From the NCBI GenBank assembly GCA_030248215.1, contig JASANG010000538.1:116841-180840 (forward strand): a stretch of DNA of 64,000 nucleotides. The letters are read 5' to 3'. The stretch is from Enoplolaimus lenunculus. Its lineage: Eukaryota > Nematoda > Enoplea > Enoplida > Thoracostomopsidae. Under the pieces are notes generated by a model, which did not search any database, had not been told where the DNA came from, and was given only the letters and a program-made list of their open reading frames with translations. This document shows positions 31,484 to 44,269 of the stretch, one piece after another. The number at the start of each line of letters is the position of its first letter. Position 1 is the stretch's first letter. Both the position numbers and the translations under genes were made by a program.

Positions 31484-31805
31484 GGCCCATGTAAAGATCA
31501 GGGGCGGAACGTTTTTCTGTGGTACTAGAATAGAGTAAGCTTAAGCTTTAGACTTATTTTATTGGTTGGCTTAGGCTTAGGCTTACGCTTACGCTTAGGA
31601 ATATGCTCATTCTTGAGCTTAGGTTTAGGCTTAGGCTTTGGCTTAGGCTTAAGAAAATGCTCATTCTTGAGCTTAGGTTTAGGTTTAGACTTAGGCTTAG
31701 GTTTAGAAATATGCTCATTCTTGAGCTTAGGTTTAGGTTTAGGCGTAGGCTTAAGCTTAGGAACATGCTTATAATACTGTTCCGCTCCTGTTCTTTCCAC
31801 TGGCC
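31484..31805. mobile_element. TTAGGC-core TIR element, variant A, expanded
   Basis: Left GGCCCATGTAAAGATCAGGG; right GCTCCTGTTCTTTCCACTGG. The internal block GAAATATGCTCATTCTTGAG plus hexamers is present four times, so the element has grown by duplicating a ~65 bp sub-unit. Overlapping open frames on both strands are by-products. Confidence 0.9.
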
Positions 31806-32427
31806 TAAAAAGGCAATAATAATACTTATTACTTTGTTTTATGAATGTTGTAGACCTACAATTTTGGTGCAAGGGGCGTACGAAAACGGAAAATAAGGAT
31901 ATACGGAACATTCACCAGAAAAAAAGCTTTAAGCATTTGGATCGTAAAAGTTAAAGCTAATTTTTCGTTAGCCGAACCTACGTTCGCCTGGAAAGAGGCT
32001 GTCGATCAAACCCTTTAGAAACGAATTCCTGACTGTTTCCATGACCATTATTCTAAGTATAAGCAACGTAAACCGAATACGGCTGTTTGAACAGTTTCTG
32101 CAATTGGCGAGATATGAAAATAAGAATGGATACGGATGAAGCTTAGTCGTTTGGGAATTTAAGCTGAACTTTGAACCGTTTGAGAAACAATATTTTATTC
32201 TACGCCTGCTCACTAGACATAATTTAATCGCTTATCACTGAATATTTCGGATGTTGCTAAAACGAGATATTGCAAGCCTTTTTTCAGTTTTGTTTTATAT
32301 CCCGTACTGTAGTGACTCGAATACGAGGGGGACTTATATTTATTTGGCCTCTAAAGTGAAAAATAAGCGGTTTGTGTGAATGGCCTATCCCTTACCTTGG
32401 ACTTTTATTGAGGAAATTAGAAAGTTT

Positions 32428-32636
32428 GGCCAATGTTACTTTAAAGGGCGTAAATTCAGATTATGCGTATTCCAAAGCCAAAGCCTAAGCCTAAGCGTTG
32501 AAAAAATGAGTTCATATGCCTAAACCTAAGCCTAAGCCAAAGCCTAAGCCTACGCAAAAAATGTAATCTAGAATCTAAACCTACTCTTTTATAGACCCAC
32601 CAGAAACCTGGCCGCCCCTCAAATATAACATGGGCC
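32428..32636. mobile_element. TTAGGC-core TIR element, variant B
   Basis: Left GGCCAATGTTACTTTAAAGG; right ACCTGGCCGCCCCTCAAATA then ACATGGGCC. Core CCTAAG runs on either side of a GTTGAAAAAATGAG spacer. Confidence 0.88.
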
Positions 32637-33195
32637 TAGGGGAAGCAAGAAAACTTTTGTCGCATTCCGATTAAGTATTGCCTAAAAGGTACAGGTTAAA
32701 GAGAGGAAGATTCCGTAGCCGTATAGGCGATACCCTGTCATTGGTTTAGTAAAAATATTTCACTGATATGCGAATGTTGATAAGAAAATTGATTTCCAAA
32801 CAAGGTTTTGGGTCCATATTCTCAAATGTATATAGCAACTATCATTAGTTAGGAATAGGTTTTTAAACTCACTAACTATTATAGTTGGTGAATTCAAGTT
32901 TATTACAGGAGTAGAGCAAATCATGTGCGAAAAATGTGCTGAATTTTGAGCTTCAGCATTCTCTGGTTCAAAAGTTGCAAGGTATATCACCAGCTGGGAA
33001 TATGTGCTACCAAGAGTGTATAATACAAGAGTGTGCAACTCTTTGATGTCCGAATGGTACAAAATGTACCACCGGACGTTGCGGTTTTGGCCGACCCCCC
33101 AAGAGTGAATAATCATACACTCTGTCTATTACAAATATATCATTTTGATAGCTCTTACATGCTCTGTACCTATTAAAGTTAACAGGCTATACCAG

Positions 33196-33355
33196 GCCTG
33201 TAGAGCTCACCTTGCCACGGGCGCTTAAAAAATTTTCAAGAGGGGCATAGTAGGGCTGACTATACAACAATTATGAAAATTTTTAAATGAGGGCAAAATT
33301 TTTTACAGGGGGGCTGAGTCTCCCTGGCGACCCTTTGTCTGCGGGTCCGGGCTAT
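33196..33355. mobile_element. Diverged copy of the CCGTAGCCAGCTCACC family
   Basis: CTGTAGAGCTCACCTTGCCA at the left and CTTTGTCTGCGGGTCCGGGC at the right, with AAATTTTCAAGAGGGGCATA inside as in 39650. Confidence 0.55.
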
Positions 33356-33383
33356 ACAAACCATGACGCCTACTAAAATAACC

Positions 33384-33582
33384 CATATAAGCAGTGCCGG
33401 AACAGACAGGGTTGGGCTTCCCCAAACCTGCAGGGTGTGGCCTCAAACTCGCCGGCGAAGCGAGCGAAAAGCTAAACGTACCTTGGCGGTTTTTGTTTCA
33501 ACCGCATAAGGTGGGGGCCCGTTTAGGGATAGGGCCTAGCAAATGAGGGGTATGCGGGTGGCTGTTCCGACCCCACATATAA
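33384..33582. mobile_element. GC-rich dispersed repeat with GCCGGAACAG / CTGTTCCGACC ends
   Basis: Shares GCTTCCCC, GCGAAGCGAGCGAAA and AAATGAGGGGTATGCGGG with a copy in opposite orientation at 43850-44030. Both have cryptic TIRs near GGCCGAAGCAG / TGCCGGAACAG. Confidence 0.6.
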
Positions 33583-35544
33583 GACATGTCTTCGGTTGCT
33601 GTGCGTGATATTTGAGAAACAACATTGGAGTGTATTTTTTGTTATTTTTACACGAATGTATATTTGAAACAATTTATCTTTCGTATACCTTTGTTCAGCC
33701 GTTCAACAAGGCCTCATGCGGCGCGGACAACTATTGCATATGAAAAGATGTATTGGTCAAAATGGGAACCCACATGGCCTAAGAGTTGAACCAATATGAT
33801 AGACAAGGTAAATGCAAACAGGGTCGCTGCTGTACAGTGTGGATTCGTTAAATATGGTATAAGTATACTGAGTAAAATTTGAGCAGCTGAAGCCAAAATT
33901 TGAAAACCGTAACTCGCTTACCTCAACCCAACGCGCCACGGTTCAAATCCAGGTGTGTCGGCGACAAAACGCAGTCCAGCAAACGCTGCTAATATACCGT
34001 GGTTTGGCAACGAAATATATTTTGAAATATTATAAAACATAAGCCATAGGTGGCGACAGGTGGGTACAGGGGTTACCCCCCGAAGTTTTGCCACTTAAAT
34101 TTCGGTAAAGATATTGAGTTAAAAAAAGTAAGAAAATCTAAAGGTTAACCACTATAAGTTGTCCCACTGGACCTGGCTTACACGGGGCCTCCCAATATTG
34201 CGGCCAGCACTCATGGCTTACGCTGGTAAAACACAGCAGGACATTTACAAGGCGAAACAAACTCAACCATTTCGTTTTGGCGAATATTCGACGTCAAATA
34301 AAGCTCTTTCGAAGCTTAAAACTGCCGCTATTTTAAGCGACGTCTTTTTGATAATTTGGCTTATGATTTGTGAACTTTTTCGTTTTAAAATTGTGTAAAA
34401 TATTAATAATTGTCAGGGTTTTTTTGAAAAATATTAATGCTACATTGGTTTCCGTTTGGGTCATGTATCATAACTCTGCGACTATGTCCTAAAGTTAATC
34501 CGGCTACAGGGTAATAAAATTCGACTCTGGTATCACTGAAGCATAGTCCTGTTGAATGCGACTATCAACTGCCCTCCTCGAACCAATTCTGATGAAAATG
34601 AAGGTCTATGTTTTACATGAACATTCCCTTTGGGGCACAACAGGTAACTAAGACACAGCGAAGTGCAGGCTTAAAGTTTAGGCTTACGCTTAAATTTAGC
34701 TTGAGGCATAGGCTTAAGGTTTAGCCTTTTACGCTTAGTTTATATTGAGGCATAGGCTTAAGCTTAGGGGCCGGGCGCCGTTAACATGAACCAAAACTAA
34801 ACGTTGCATTGAAAACATAGGTCAGATTTTGGTGAAAATATTCGAATAATTCTTTTTGTTTCAAACCCCTCAAACCTTCTACGCCAAACCATTTCGTCAT
34901 TTATTGCAAAAGTCAAACTTACAAAGTTGTTGGCAAACTGCAGAGACCACAATTTGTATGCAGCGTTGAGCTGATACTTACAAATTGCACTGATTGAATA
35001 AAGTCGTGTCTTTGACTGCAGTTTGCAACTGGAACATTTTGCATTTAACAACGATGTATCCAGCGAGCGTTGCGTTTTTGATCGACCCTCAATATTTATG
35101 GAACGCGGGTATTTTGAACTAATGTTTACAATTTCAATTGAAGTTTGTAAGATTATATTTTTGAACTCATGTGTACTTACAGTGCAAATGGTAGATGCTA
35201 CCCCAAGACTATAAGGGGTGTTCTGGATTCAGTTAAACAGCACCGGTCAAGTATTTACCGGTGTGAGTGGTCATGAATTGTAGCGTTTTGCAAATTTTAC
35301 CCCTTTTTGAAGCGCGTTTAGCAAATATTTTCACTTTTTATAGATTTCAAAATGCGCTAAAGACCGAATTTGGTATGAACTCAAGTTTAAGCCCCACCTT
35401 ACGTTTCAGCTGTTTGATTTGAAAACATACTGTAAGCTTCGCATGAATGATATGTACTGCAAAATAATCAGAACGGCAGAACTTTGTTGTCAGCGGCAGA
35501 TCCAAGAGTTTTCAAGGTGCATACTTTAATGTTTTCCAAAATTT
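33583..35544. other. No gene seen; one decayed TTAGGC-type patch
   Basis: Around 34665-34770 there are scattered GCTTA/TAGGC units without clear ends. 35020-35095 is a partial ACAAGAGTGTGCAACTG-family copy. Short frames show no domains. Confidence 0.4.
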
Positions 35545-35699
35545 GGCTAATGTTATACTTTTAGGGGCATATATAACAGTAGATTAAACGTATTCCTAAA
35601 CCTAAGACTAAGCCTAAGCAAAAATGTAATCTAGAATTTAAACCTAATCTTTTATAGACTCACCAGAAACCTGGACAACCCTTAAAGTAACATGTGCCC
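35545..35699. mobile_element. TTAGGC-core TIR element, variant B
   Basis: Left GGCTAATGTTATACTTTTAG; right ACAACCCTTAAAGTAACATG then TGCCC. A further partial end (CTCCTAAAGTAACATGGG) follows at about 35729, suggesting a duplicated terminus. Confidence 0.78.
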
Positions 35700-36130
35700 A
35701 AACGGCCAAAACCTGGGCGTCTCCTAAAGTAACATGGGTCGAAACAAAACGCGTTCTTAGCCAATTTATCTCTATTTTGAAATTGACCAATTGTACCGAA
35801 GATGCAAAATTTTGAAGATATCGGCTTATAAAAGCTCGCTGTGCTTTTTTCTCCAACTTCGCTAGAAAATACATCCTAAGTTTTCACATAAAGTTGTCCC
35901 CCAACCGCCTGAATCGGCCACTGCTAATGACAGATAAACGGTTCATTAACAAAATTGAAGTAATTGCAAAAACATTCATGTCGAAATAACAATTTTTAAA
36001 GACAAAGTTTTCAATATTTATATGATTAGAAAAAATTTGCCGCAAAACAGTAAAATTTACGAATTGAATTTTTGCACAATTTCGGCCGGAAGAGGAATTC
36101 CAATATATAGATTCCGGATATTCCGATGGG

Positions 36131-36135
<5 letters not shown>

Positions 36136-36219
<84 letters not shown>
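36136..36219. repeat. (TA)n microsatellite, about 84 bp
   Basis: Uninterrupted TA repeat apart from the edges. Confidence 0.95.
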
Positions 36220-36222
<3 letters not shown>

Positions 36223-38313
36223 GTGCTTCGCGCAGATAAATATACTTATTTTTAATGAATATTTTTTTCAGAAATATTTAGCCAAACCACAACAGCGAAA
36301 CTTGCGATATTTTTTATTTCAAAGTGATGGAATGCAGTAGACTGCAAAATAATTATTCACTAAAATGCGAACGAAAACGTAAAACTTACCCACCGTGAAT
36401 GGATATTTTTAAAATCATGGCTATCGCATTTAAGCGTTCTGCAATATATTGCGTATAATATTAAACAGCCGCTTTAGCATTGAAGTTTGTAGCCAGCTTA
36501 ACACGCGTGGGGGGTCAAAACAATTTTATGCGGAACTGAAATTTGTCTATGGGGGTGGGCAATTTTTTCTCCTGGGGCCAGAGCGCCCCACTTGCAACAG
36601 GTCTGTTCGCATTGCATCTGTGCGTACTGCAGATGATCACGACATCGGAAATTAGTGCAAAATATACCAATTTTTTAGTATTTCTTACTCTTGTTCTTTG
36701 TTTTAAAATCGAAACTACTAAAGTTTTAGACGTTTTGTTGTCTAAACTGGACCTGGGGTCGCAATGAAGAACACCCGTTTCAGATTGGATGTTGATGCCT
36801 TCAAACTACAATATTTTTACATATTTGATTCTTGAACCGTAATCATGCAGAAACGGGCCCGCGACCGGAGGCGGGCGTGGATGGCAGCTCATCTACGAGA
36901 ATTTTGACCCCCAGGACAATTTCAATTCTGCTTGCTAGTCATATGTAGTCATTCTCATGTGCCCCTTGTGAAATTGTTCAACTCCTTTTGGCATATTTGA
37001 ACTGGTTGTGCCATATTTCCAACATCCTTGCCATATTTCCTCCTCATCGGAGTTGAATACACAAATCAAGTTTCAAGGCTTAAGTACAGACTTGCTTGAA
37101 CCAATCCTTCTATACATATGTAAATCTAAATCAGTGTATTTTAAGAGAGTTGAACATGTGTGTAACTACGGATTACTAGTATATTTTTGTGTTAGTCAGT
37201 TTAAGACAATGACGTTGGTCTAATCTATAAGAACTTAATTGAGTTTGGACTCATACATACATATTTGCGTATCTTTAATGAATTACTGTGTTAGTTTGGT
37301 TTTGATGACATGTTGTTTACATTCAGCGATGATATTTGACTCGTACCCATATACGGATGAAATCCTGGGAGTAAAAATTTAAGCTGTACGTCTGGCTGAC
37401 CATTCAAAATTTGCCATTGCTAATGTAAAGGGTAAAACTTAAAGGAAATTTTAACAGTGATTGGGATTGGCTAATTAAATATGATTAGGCGCAGTCAGAG
37501 ACGTGCGTTGGCCATCCAATAAAATCAAAGTTACCAATATTGAAAGACACGTTTCTGTGATATAGGCCCATATGCTCAAATGTCTGTAACACCGTATCAC
37601 CAGTTGGTGGCAGGGTGCAACCGGAACTCCGATTGCGGTTCGAATCCCGTTTCAAAACGAGTTCCCATTCCGATTCAGATTCCGATTGCACAATCAATTG
37701 GAATCGGAATTTGAAACTTTTATTTTTGATTTTACTTGTTGCGATACGTTGCATAAAACTTCTGTATTGTATATCTATTAAATTGCTTTCGATGATATAA
37801 CTTATCAATAATTGATTGTAGTTTAGCTTTACAGAACCGAAAATCATCGCCAGTTTGTTCATTCGACCATTCTAAAACTTGTTGCCAGCTAACAGACACC
37901 CCAAATCAACATTATATTTGCCAATACAAATTATCCGTACAGTCACAAAAATTCTAGTTCCGATTTCGGCATAATCCAGTTACGCTTTGCATTCTGGTTG
38001 GTGGTTATAGGTCTTGTTTCAAACGATTGGATACTGCGACTGAAAAATCAGGCACAATTTTCGTGTATGATTGCTCTACGCATGTGCTGATTTTGAGTTC
38101 GACAGCTGCAATCGTTAATGAGTTCGAAAACCTATTACTAATTGATGGTAGCTGCTATACACATTTGAGAATGTGGGCCACAATTTCAGCCACATGGTTC
38201 GTTATACCTTAGCGTGACAGATTTTTCAATTTACATGGTATTTGGTGTTACTCAGTATATATCAAACACAAATAATACTATATTTGTTGCCGGAAATGTA
38301 TATTATATGTTTA
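36220..38313. other. No gene seen
   Basis: AT-rich; contains short repeat fragments near 36487-36600 (GTAGCCAGCTTAACACG) and 37565-37600 (CATATGCTCAAATGTCTG). The frame at 37485-37862 (-) has an imperfect GATTCCGATTC-type repeat and no domain. Confidence 0.4.
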
Positions 38314-38456
38314 TTTATTTATTTGGTTATTTATTTAACTATTTACTTATTTATTTATTGATTTATCTATTTATTTATTTATTCATTTATTTATTTATTT
38401 ATTTATTTATTCATTTATTCATTTATTTATTTATTTATTCATTTATGTATGTATTT
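38314..38456. repeat. (ATTT)n microsatellite
   Basis: Mostly TTTATTTATT with sporadic TTCATTTA interruptions; the long frame on the + strand is a by-product. Confidence 0.95.
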
Positions 38457-38891
38457 AATTATACGTATAATTAGTTTCGCCAGTATTTTCTTCAGTCAGA
38501 TGGAAGTTTCTCAGCCACTTGTAAATGTTAGCGTTGTGCGCGAAACCCGTTGAACGGTAAAACACACTATCATGTGAGACTGATGCATATTTTCAAAGTA
38601 GTTTTTCAACTCACGTTGAGCAGATTATTAAAAATTGAATTTGAACGAAAAAACTACGAAACGGATATAGAAAGTTTGTGTCTGTCCAGTTGAAAAATAA
38701 CCCAAAACAATGTTTATGATACGGTCGAAGTAGGTTTTTAAGCGTTTTTTCAGGAAAATCATTTGTTTCGGTAGACGTGCTTTATACTTCAACTACCTAG
38801 TCATAGGCACGTTGGACCACATCAGAACCAATTCTAGTAAAATATTTAGTGGGATCAATGCTTGAGATTGATTCGCCGACAAAGAATAGAG

Positions 38892-39104
38892 TACACTGTA
38901 AAAAGTGGTGAGCCAATTTGACTCTCTCGAAAATAGGCTTTTTCTGACTGTACAAACTAAGTCAAATTCAACTCCGCCAGAGTCAAACGTCCGACACAGT
39001 GAATCGAATTTAACTCTTCTGAAGTCGAATTTGACTCAATTTGTGTAGTCAGGAAAAGCCTATTTCGGAGAAAGTCAATTTGACTCACCATTTTTTGCAG
39101 TGTA
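38892..39104. mobile_element. TA-flanked TIR element (CACTGTAAAAAATGGTGAG family)
   Basis: TA on each side; left CACTGTAAAAAGTGGTGAGC, right CTCACCATTTTTTGCAGTG. Very similar to 17875-18091 throughout, including AACTCTTCTGAAGTCG in the middle. Confidence 0.85.
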
Positions 39105-39261
39105 CAAAGAATATTAAATATGACAACAAAATATATTGGACAAATTAAACAGTTTCACTACTTCAATTGTTGTTTTGTGTTTGTAGCAGGAATTGATGAT
39201 ACGTCGTTGAACAGAGCAACTCATTGACGTATACACTTAACTGATGCTGTTCAATTTGAGC

Positions 39262-39392
39262 CCATTTAAATTGGGCTGCTACCCCCCATAGAATAGACTC
39301 GGTCTAAACGTAAACAATCTTGAATTGCAATTGTAAGGGGCCAGACAAATTATTCAGTGCCCCCAAATATAATTTTCTCCGGGCGCCACTGC
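39262..39392. repeat. Dispersed repeat shared with 17540-17685
   Basis: Same order of blocks: TAGACTCGG, AAACAATCTTGAATTGCAAT, CCCCCAAATATAATTTTCT. It ends in GGCGCCACTGC, reminiscent of the GTGGCG-ended elements. Confidence 0.7.
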
Positions 39393-39625
39393 TTCATAGG
39401 ATCTAAATGAACATAGCTTCGTACTGCCCATATAGCCTATTTAAATTATATATTTTTCTACAGCGTTCAAAAAATTGTGTATCTAAAAAAATTTCCTGCC
39501 GCCCCCTCTGCAAGGTATTTCTGACTGGGAACCTGGATTTTATCCATAGATACATACTGTTGGATACTTTTAACCCCAACGCCGTTACGATTTGAATCTC
39601 AGAGAATATATTTTAAACCCATACC

Positions 39626-39775
39626 AGTCCGTAGCCAGCTCACGATGCTAGGGGAACTAACAAATTTTCAGGAGGGGCATACGATGGTTTTCGTTGACTT
39701 ACAAGCGAGCTTGAACATTTCCTGGGGGGACAAAACTATTTCAGCGCGGTTGAGCCATGTCTTGACTTCGGGCCC
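39626..39775. mobile_element. Short TIR element, CCGTAGCCAGCTCACC family
   Basis: Left CAGTCCGTAGCCAGCTCACG; inside GGAGGGGCATACGATGGTTT and CTTACAAGCGAGCTTGAA. The right end is decayed. Confidence 0.6.
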
Positions 39776-40910
39776 GAGTCGACCCGAGATCCTTTACAAA
39801 GTTTGAATAACTTGTATCAAATGACTGTAGTTCAAGAAGATTCGGTAAAAGTTCAAAAATGGCTCATGCATTTTTCTACAAAGACGGGATGGTGGCAAAA
39901 GGCACTCGAGTCGTCGTAGCCAGCATTTCAAATCAAGGGTGAATACTCGAGTCTGAAAGATTTTTGGGTCCGAGAGTAGGAAGCGAGCAACTTGTGTACC
40001 TTCTGCTGGTTATTTCACAGCCTTGCAAAAGTGTCTGTTTCGAGTCTTTCCTGAAATTTCAACAGAAAATTACCTTAGACTCCCGTTGAACCCGATACTG
40101 CTGGACGATACGTTAAAAACAGCCCAAATTCAACTGAAGAAATCAATTTAACCCAGTCAAAAATCACACGTTCCATGGGTGCTGATGCCCCACGACCACA
40201 AACCTGATGTTATGGATACGAAAATATAATTTTGGTGCAAAACTTTTCAAAGTTCAACGAAACAGTTTTTTTGAACCAGCCGCCATTTTGATCTCGTGAG
40301 AATTGGCCCGGGTCCAAAATACGGCCAAATTCAAACAACAACGCGTTCCAAAACGCCAGCGGCGTTGCCAGGATTTCATTTCGAGACGAAATGTATTAAC
40401 CCGCAGTCAAAATCTTCAACCGAGTAGAGCGACAGAGAAAATTTTTTTGACCTCTGCACTTTATTTCACAACCTGTAAATGTACCTTTTTCCAAGTTTCG
40501 CCAAACATTTTTGGGTATATGACCGTCGTATTCGTCTTTGTTTACACCCGTCCCGAAAGCTAAAACCTTTAGAGTAGTGAATATTGCTGAAATCTGCGTG
40601 CTTTGACAGCCCAAAGCCCAGTGTCAGTAACTAGCGGGCGCTTTTTTGACCAATCTGATTTAAGCTTTAGAACACATTAGTATATACACACATCAGACAT
40701 CCCTAGCGATTGAAAATATTTCCACTGAAGCTTAAATAACACAGTTGAAAATTGGCGTAATTCAACTATAGTTCAACGAGAACTTTTCGTGTTGAACGCG
40801 TCAACGTCGACTGGGCGATTTTGATAATTTTTACTAATTGGCCGGAAGACGCAAAATGTTTGAATTGGGTGCTGGAATTTAGCCATATTTTTCAGTTGGC
40901 TAAAAACACG

Positions 40911-41342
40911 CACTGTAAATTTCAGTGAGTTTATTTGAACTCAGAATGAGTTGAATCACTCAGTCTGAGTTAGGACTGTCAGAACTAAGCATTTTGAGTT
41001 CAACTCATTCTGAGTTAGGACTGTCAGAACTAAGAATTTTGAGTTCAACTAATTCTGAGTTAGGACTGTCAGAACTAAGAATTTTGAGTTCAACTCATTC
41101 TGAGTTAGGACAGTCAGGACTAAGAATTTTGAGTTTAACTAATTCTGAGTTAGGACTGTCAGAACTAAGAATTTTAAGTTGATTCAATTGACTCTGGGTT
41201 AATTAATCAACTCATCCAGAGTCAACTCAACTCAGAGTGATAATCAACTGAACTCAGAGCGAGTTAAAGTTTACTGATATTAATTCAGATCTAACCAACT
41301 CGCTAGTTGAATTGATTAATCAACTCATTGGAATTTACAGTG
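40911..41342. mobile_element. TIR element with an internal ~45 bp array (left palindrome arm)
   Basis: Ends CACTGTAAATTTCAGTGAGT and CAACTCATTGGAATTTACAG then TG. The interior holds four tandem copies of TGAGTTAGGACTGTCAGAAC plus TAAGAATTTTGAGTTCAACT-type sequence. The relative at 23837-24090 lacks the expansion. The mirror copy (62776-63217) differs noticeably. Confidence 0.85.
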
Positions 41343-41644
41343 CACTGGGACGTTTAGATGTACCATTTGTGTCGCAAGATTGTCAGCACGGCAGGCTTTG
41401 ATGGTGAGGGGACGTATACCCCGTATCTTCTGGATCCGCTTGTGATTCGCGTAGATAATAGATTACTACGATTTTGATTTTTTCTAAAAATACAAGATTA
41501 CTAATGATTTGATTTTGCAGTAAATGAAACGGATAACAGGGGGGCGGTAATAACTAGTGATGGGCATCGGATATTTTTTCATATCCGGATATCCGGATAT
41601 CCGGTGCCCATCTATAGTAATCACAGTCCAGTGTTCCAATTTTG

Positions 41645-41850
41645 GGCCCATCTAAAGATCAGGGGCGGAACGATTTTCTGTGGGACTTGGACAGAATAAG
41701 CTTATGCTTTAGACTAATTTTTTGCTTGGCTTAGACTTAGGCTTTGGCTTAGGAATAAACTCATTCTTACGCATAGACTTAGGATTAGGCTTAGGCTTAG
41801 GCTCAGGAAAAACTTATAATACTGACCCGCTCCTGTTCTTTACATTGGCC
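41645..41850. mobile_element. TTAGGC-core TIR element, variant A (left arm)
   Basis: Left GGCCCATCTAAAGATCAGGG; right CGCTCCTGTTCTTTACATTG then GCC. The sequences CCAATTTT and CCAATTCT lie just outside the two ends and may be the duplicated target. Mirror: 62268-62473. Confidence 0.88.
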
Positions 41851-42280
41851 CAATTCTGAATGTGAATCTATAAGACCATTTTTCTAATATGAGTTCATTT
41901 GCTTCCTGAGTCAAATTAATTGGAGTACAGGGTTTGAGTCATTACTCAAAGTAGTAAAGACTGCCTATATTCATAGCACCTTTCCTAAACTCTTTGCTTA
42001 AAGAAATAAAGTTTTACCAAACAAAATAGATGGCAGAAGTCAAAGGTGTGTTATCCAAATACCTAAAACTCAGTTGAAAAATTTATAACAGTTCGGAACC
42101 AAATAGTGAAGGGTGTGTCCACTAGAAAGGCCAAATAAACAGAGCGTCCCTCCCGTGTAATTCAGGTCACTCCAGTACGCAGCGTTCACATTAAGTATTT
42201 CAAGTCGGACACCAAAAACGACATAGGGGCATTTTGCAAAACTGCCGTTTATCAACCCGACCCTAACAATAAAATCCGTC

Positions 42281-42447
42281 CCGTAGCCAAGAAGGGGGGC
42301 AAGGGGGAGGCTCAGCCCCCCTGGAAAAATAGTTGCCCCGCTAGAAAACTTTCAAGCTTGCTTGTAATTCATTAAAAACTCCTGATTGCCCTTCTTAAAA
42401 CATTTTTAGCCACCCCCCTAGCAAGATGAGCTGGCTATGGGCCTGAA
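42281..42447. mobile_element. Short TIR element, CCGTAGCCAGCTCACC family (left arm)
   Basis: Left CCCGTAGCCAAGAAGGGGGG; right AGCAAGATGAGCTGGCTATG then GGCC. Mirror near 61680-61850. Confidence 0.65.
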
Positions 42448-42590
42448 TAAAATGGGAAAATTTGGAAACATATTTGCTATCGGAGTTTATAATTTGGCAG
42501 ATAATTTTACACGATCAGAAATTTCACTATAATGACAATTGAAATGACTGCGAATTTTGTGTTGTTTACAGAATCGATAGGAATATAGTT

Positions 42591-42863
42591 TTAACCGTTT
42601 CTCACATGAATATTTTCTATTTCCCCTGGGACCTACTTTTATGCTAGGATTCGAACTCCAGTGACTGGAGTGGGAGGCGTATACCATCACCAATCGGTTA
42701 TAGGAGCTTGACGCTCGAGCCCGAGGGGGCTCTCACGTCTTGTGGTAATTTAGTACTATGTATACGTGTTGCAATTGCTCAACACGGTGCGATATGTATA
42801 CTATTTAACGTATATACACTGCGCTAAGTTGCCTATAGGCAACTCAATGTGAGAAGGGGTTAA
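42591..42863 (-). mobile_element. TTAA-flanked element carrying a tRNA-like segment
   Basis: TTAA at each edge; ends CCGTTTCTCACATGAATATT and complement of CCCCTTCTCACATTGAG. On the - strand it contains GACGTGAGAGCCCCCTCGGG, then CTCCTATAACCGATTGGTGA (A-box region, diverged) and GGAGTTCGAATCCTAGC (B box). TTAA duplication plus CCC-starting ends match piggyBac habits; no transposase. Mirror: 61252-61529. Confidence 0.78.
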
Positions 42864-42878
42864 GGGTTGCGCTATACT

Positions 42879-43075
42879 TTAACCTTTTATCACATAGAGT
42901 AGACTGTGAGAACCTTAGAGCGAGTCTGTATACATGAATTTCTACACCATGCGCAGCAATTAACAATTATTCCTCGTAAGCCTGATGCAAAGACGTGAGA
43001 GACTCCTAGTACTCCAGCGTCAAGTTCGTATAGCTGAGTGACGGTGGTAAACGCTTCCCATAAATGAAGTAGGGG
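42879..43075 (+). mobile_element. TTAA-type element with tRNA-like core, right end lost
   Basis: Begins TTAACCTTTTATCACATAGA, contains GACGTGAGAGACTCCTAG and CGTATAGCTGAGTGACGGTG (A box). The B-box side and right TIR are missing. Only 15 bp (GGGTTGCGCTATACT) separate it from the preceding TTAA element, which lies in the opposite orientation. Confidence 0.65.
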
Positions 43076-43849
43076 GTAATTTGAAAAGCAACAAAGAATT
43101 ATCGGTGAGATCAAATAAATATCAGCCCTTGGTCCAAATCGACTAAAATTTCAATATCCAGCAATGTAGTACAAAAAAGACTACACAGTTTAGAAACAAC
43201 TTTAGCTCGTGTTTCGCTTAGACTACAACAATTACGTCTTAATGAACACATGAAGTTTGTTGTGAAAAAGATAACTCAAACAACACCCAGTAGAGTCACT
43301 GTGACCCATCCGTATTGTAATTCCGAAACTTATATTCGAATACTATTTTGTGGTGGGAAGATAATTCCGACCACCATTGTCTCATATTTGCCACGTCATT
43401 TAAGGAATCTTTGCGTTTAAGGCTCGGTACACTACAAAAAATGGTGAGTCAAATTGACTGTCTCCGAAATAAGCTTTTAGGCTTCGGCTTCGGCTTTTGC
43501 GTAGGCTTAACTTTTTGTTTTATTATACGCAAAATGTTTGTATACACTAAACATTATCTATTCGTTGGTTTCAAATTTTGGCCTTCGTACTGCACTTGTC
43601 GTTCTGGTCTTGACTTTTATGTTTTGACCGGCGCATCGTCAAGACAGAAAATTTCGTTCAAAAAAACTCTAAAATGTCAAGCGAAAGTTTTAATTAAACG
43701 AACTTTTATTCAACCTAAAGTAGCGGAAATACGCCAGTTCCAACTGGTTGCTATCAGAAACTGAACCAGGGTTTCATTTCAGCAGGGTAGAACCTGTTAT
43801 AATAGACATATTTGACCCTTAGAATCTAGAAATACAGCTTGTTACCAGG

Positions 43850-44030
43850 GCCGAAGCAGTCACCCCCCATACCCCTCATTTGGCGGAGCAAACCTAAAGG
43901 CCCGCCCCCTTAACCGGTGTAAACAAAACAGCCGAAGTTTTAAAATGCGGCTGGTTTCTCGTTCGCTTCACTCGCAAGTTTGGGGGGGTCCCACCCATAA
44001 AGGTTAGGGGAAGCCGCACCCCTGTCTGGT
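43850..44030. mobile_element. GC-rich dispersed repeat (left arm)
   Basis: Reverse-orientation relative of 33384-33582: CCCATACCCCTCATTTGGCG, CTCGTTCGCTTCACTCGCAA and GGGGAAGCCGCACCCCTGTC. Mirror near 60090-60270. Confidence 0.6.
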
Positions 44031-44269
44031 CTGTCTGTTTAATGAACATTTTTCTTGTCTCACCAGAAGTTTCGGGACAGGATATATCGCCTTAATCTGT
44101 TCGGATGTTACCCCCTCGCACGGGATTGCTAAGCTATATTGACTTTCAGAAGTATACACTATTACCGGTGTAACAGGTTCAATTGACATCTTTTGCTTGC
44201 TTAAATATTTTTATTTCAGTATTTCAGTTGAAACTGTTTTAGTTTAAGAACCGATGTGTATATCTTTAC

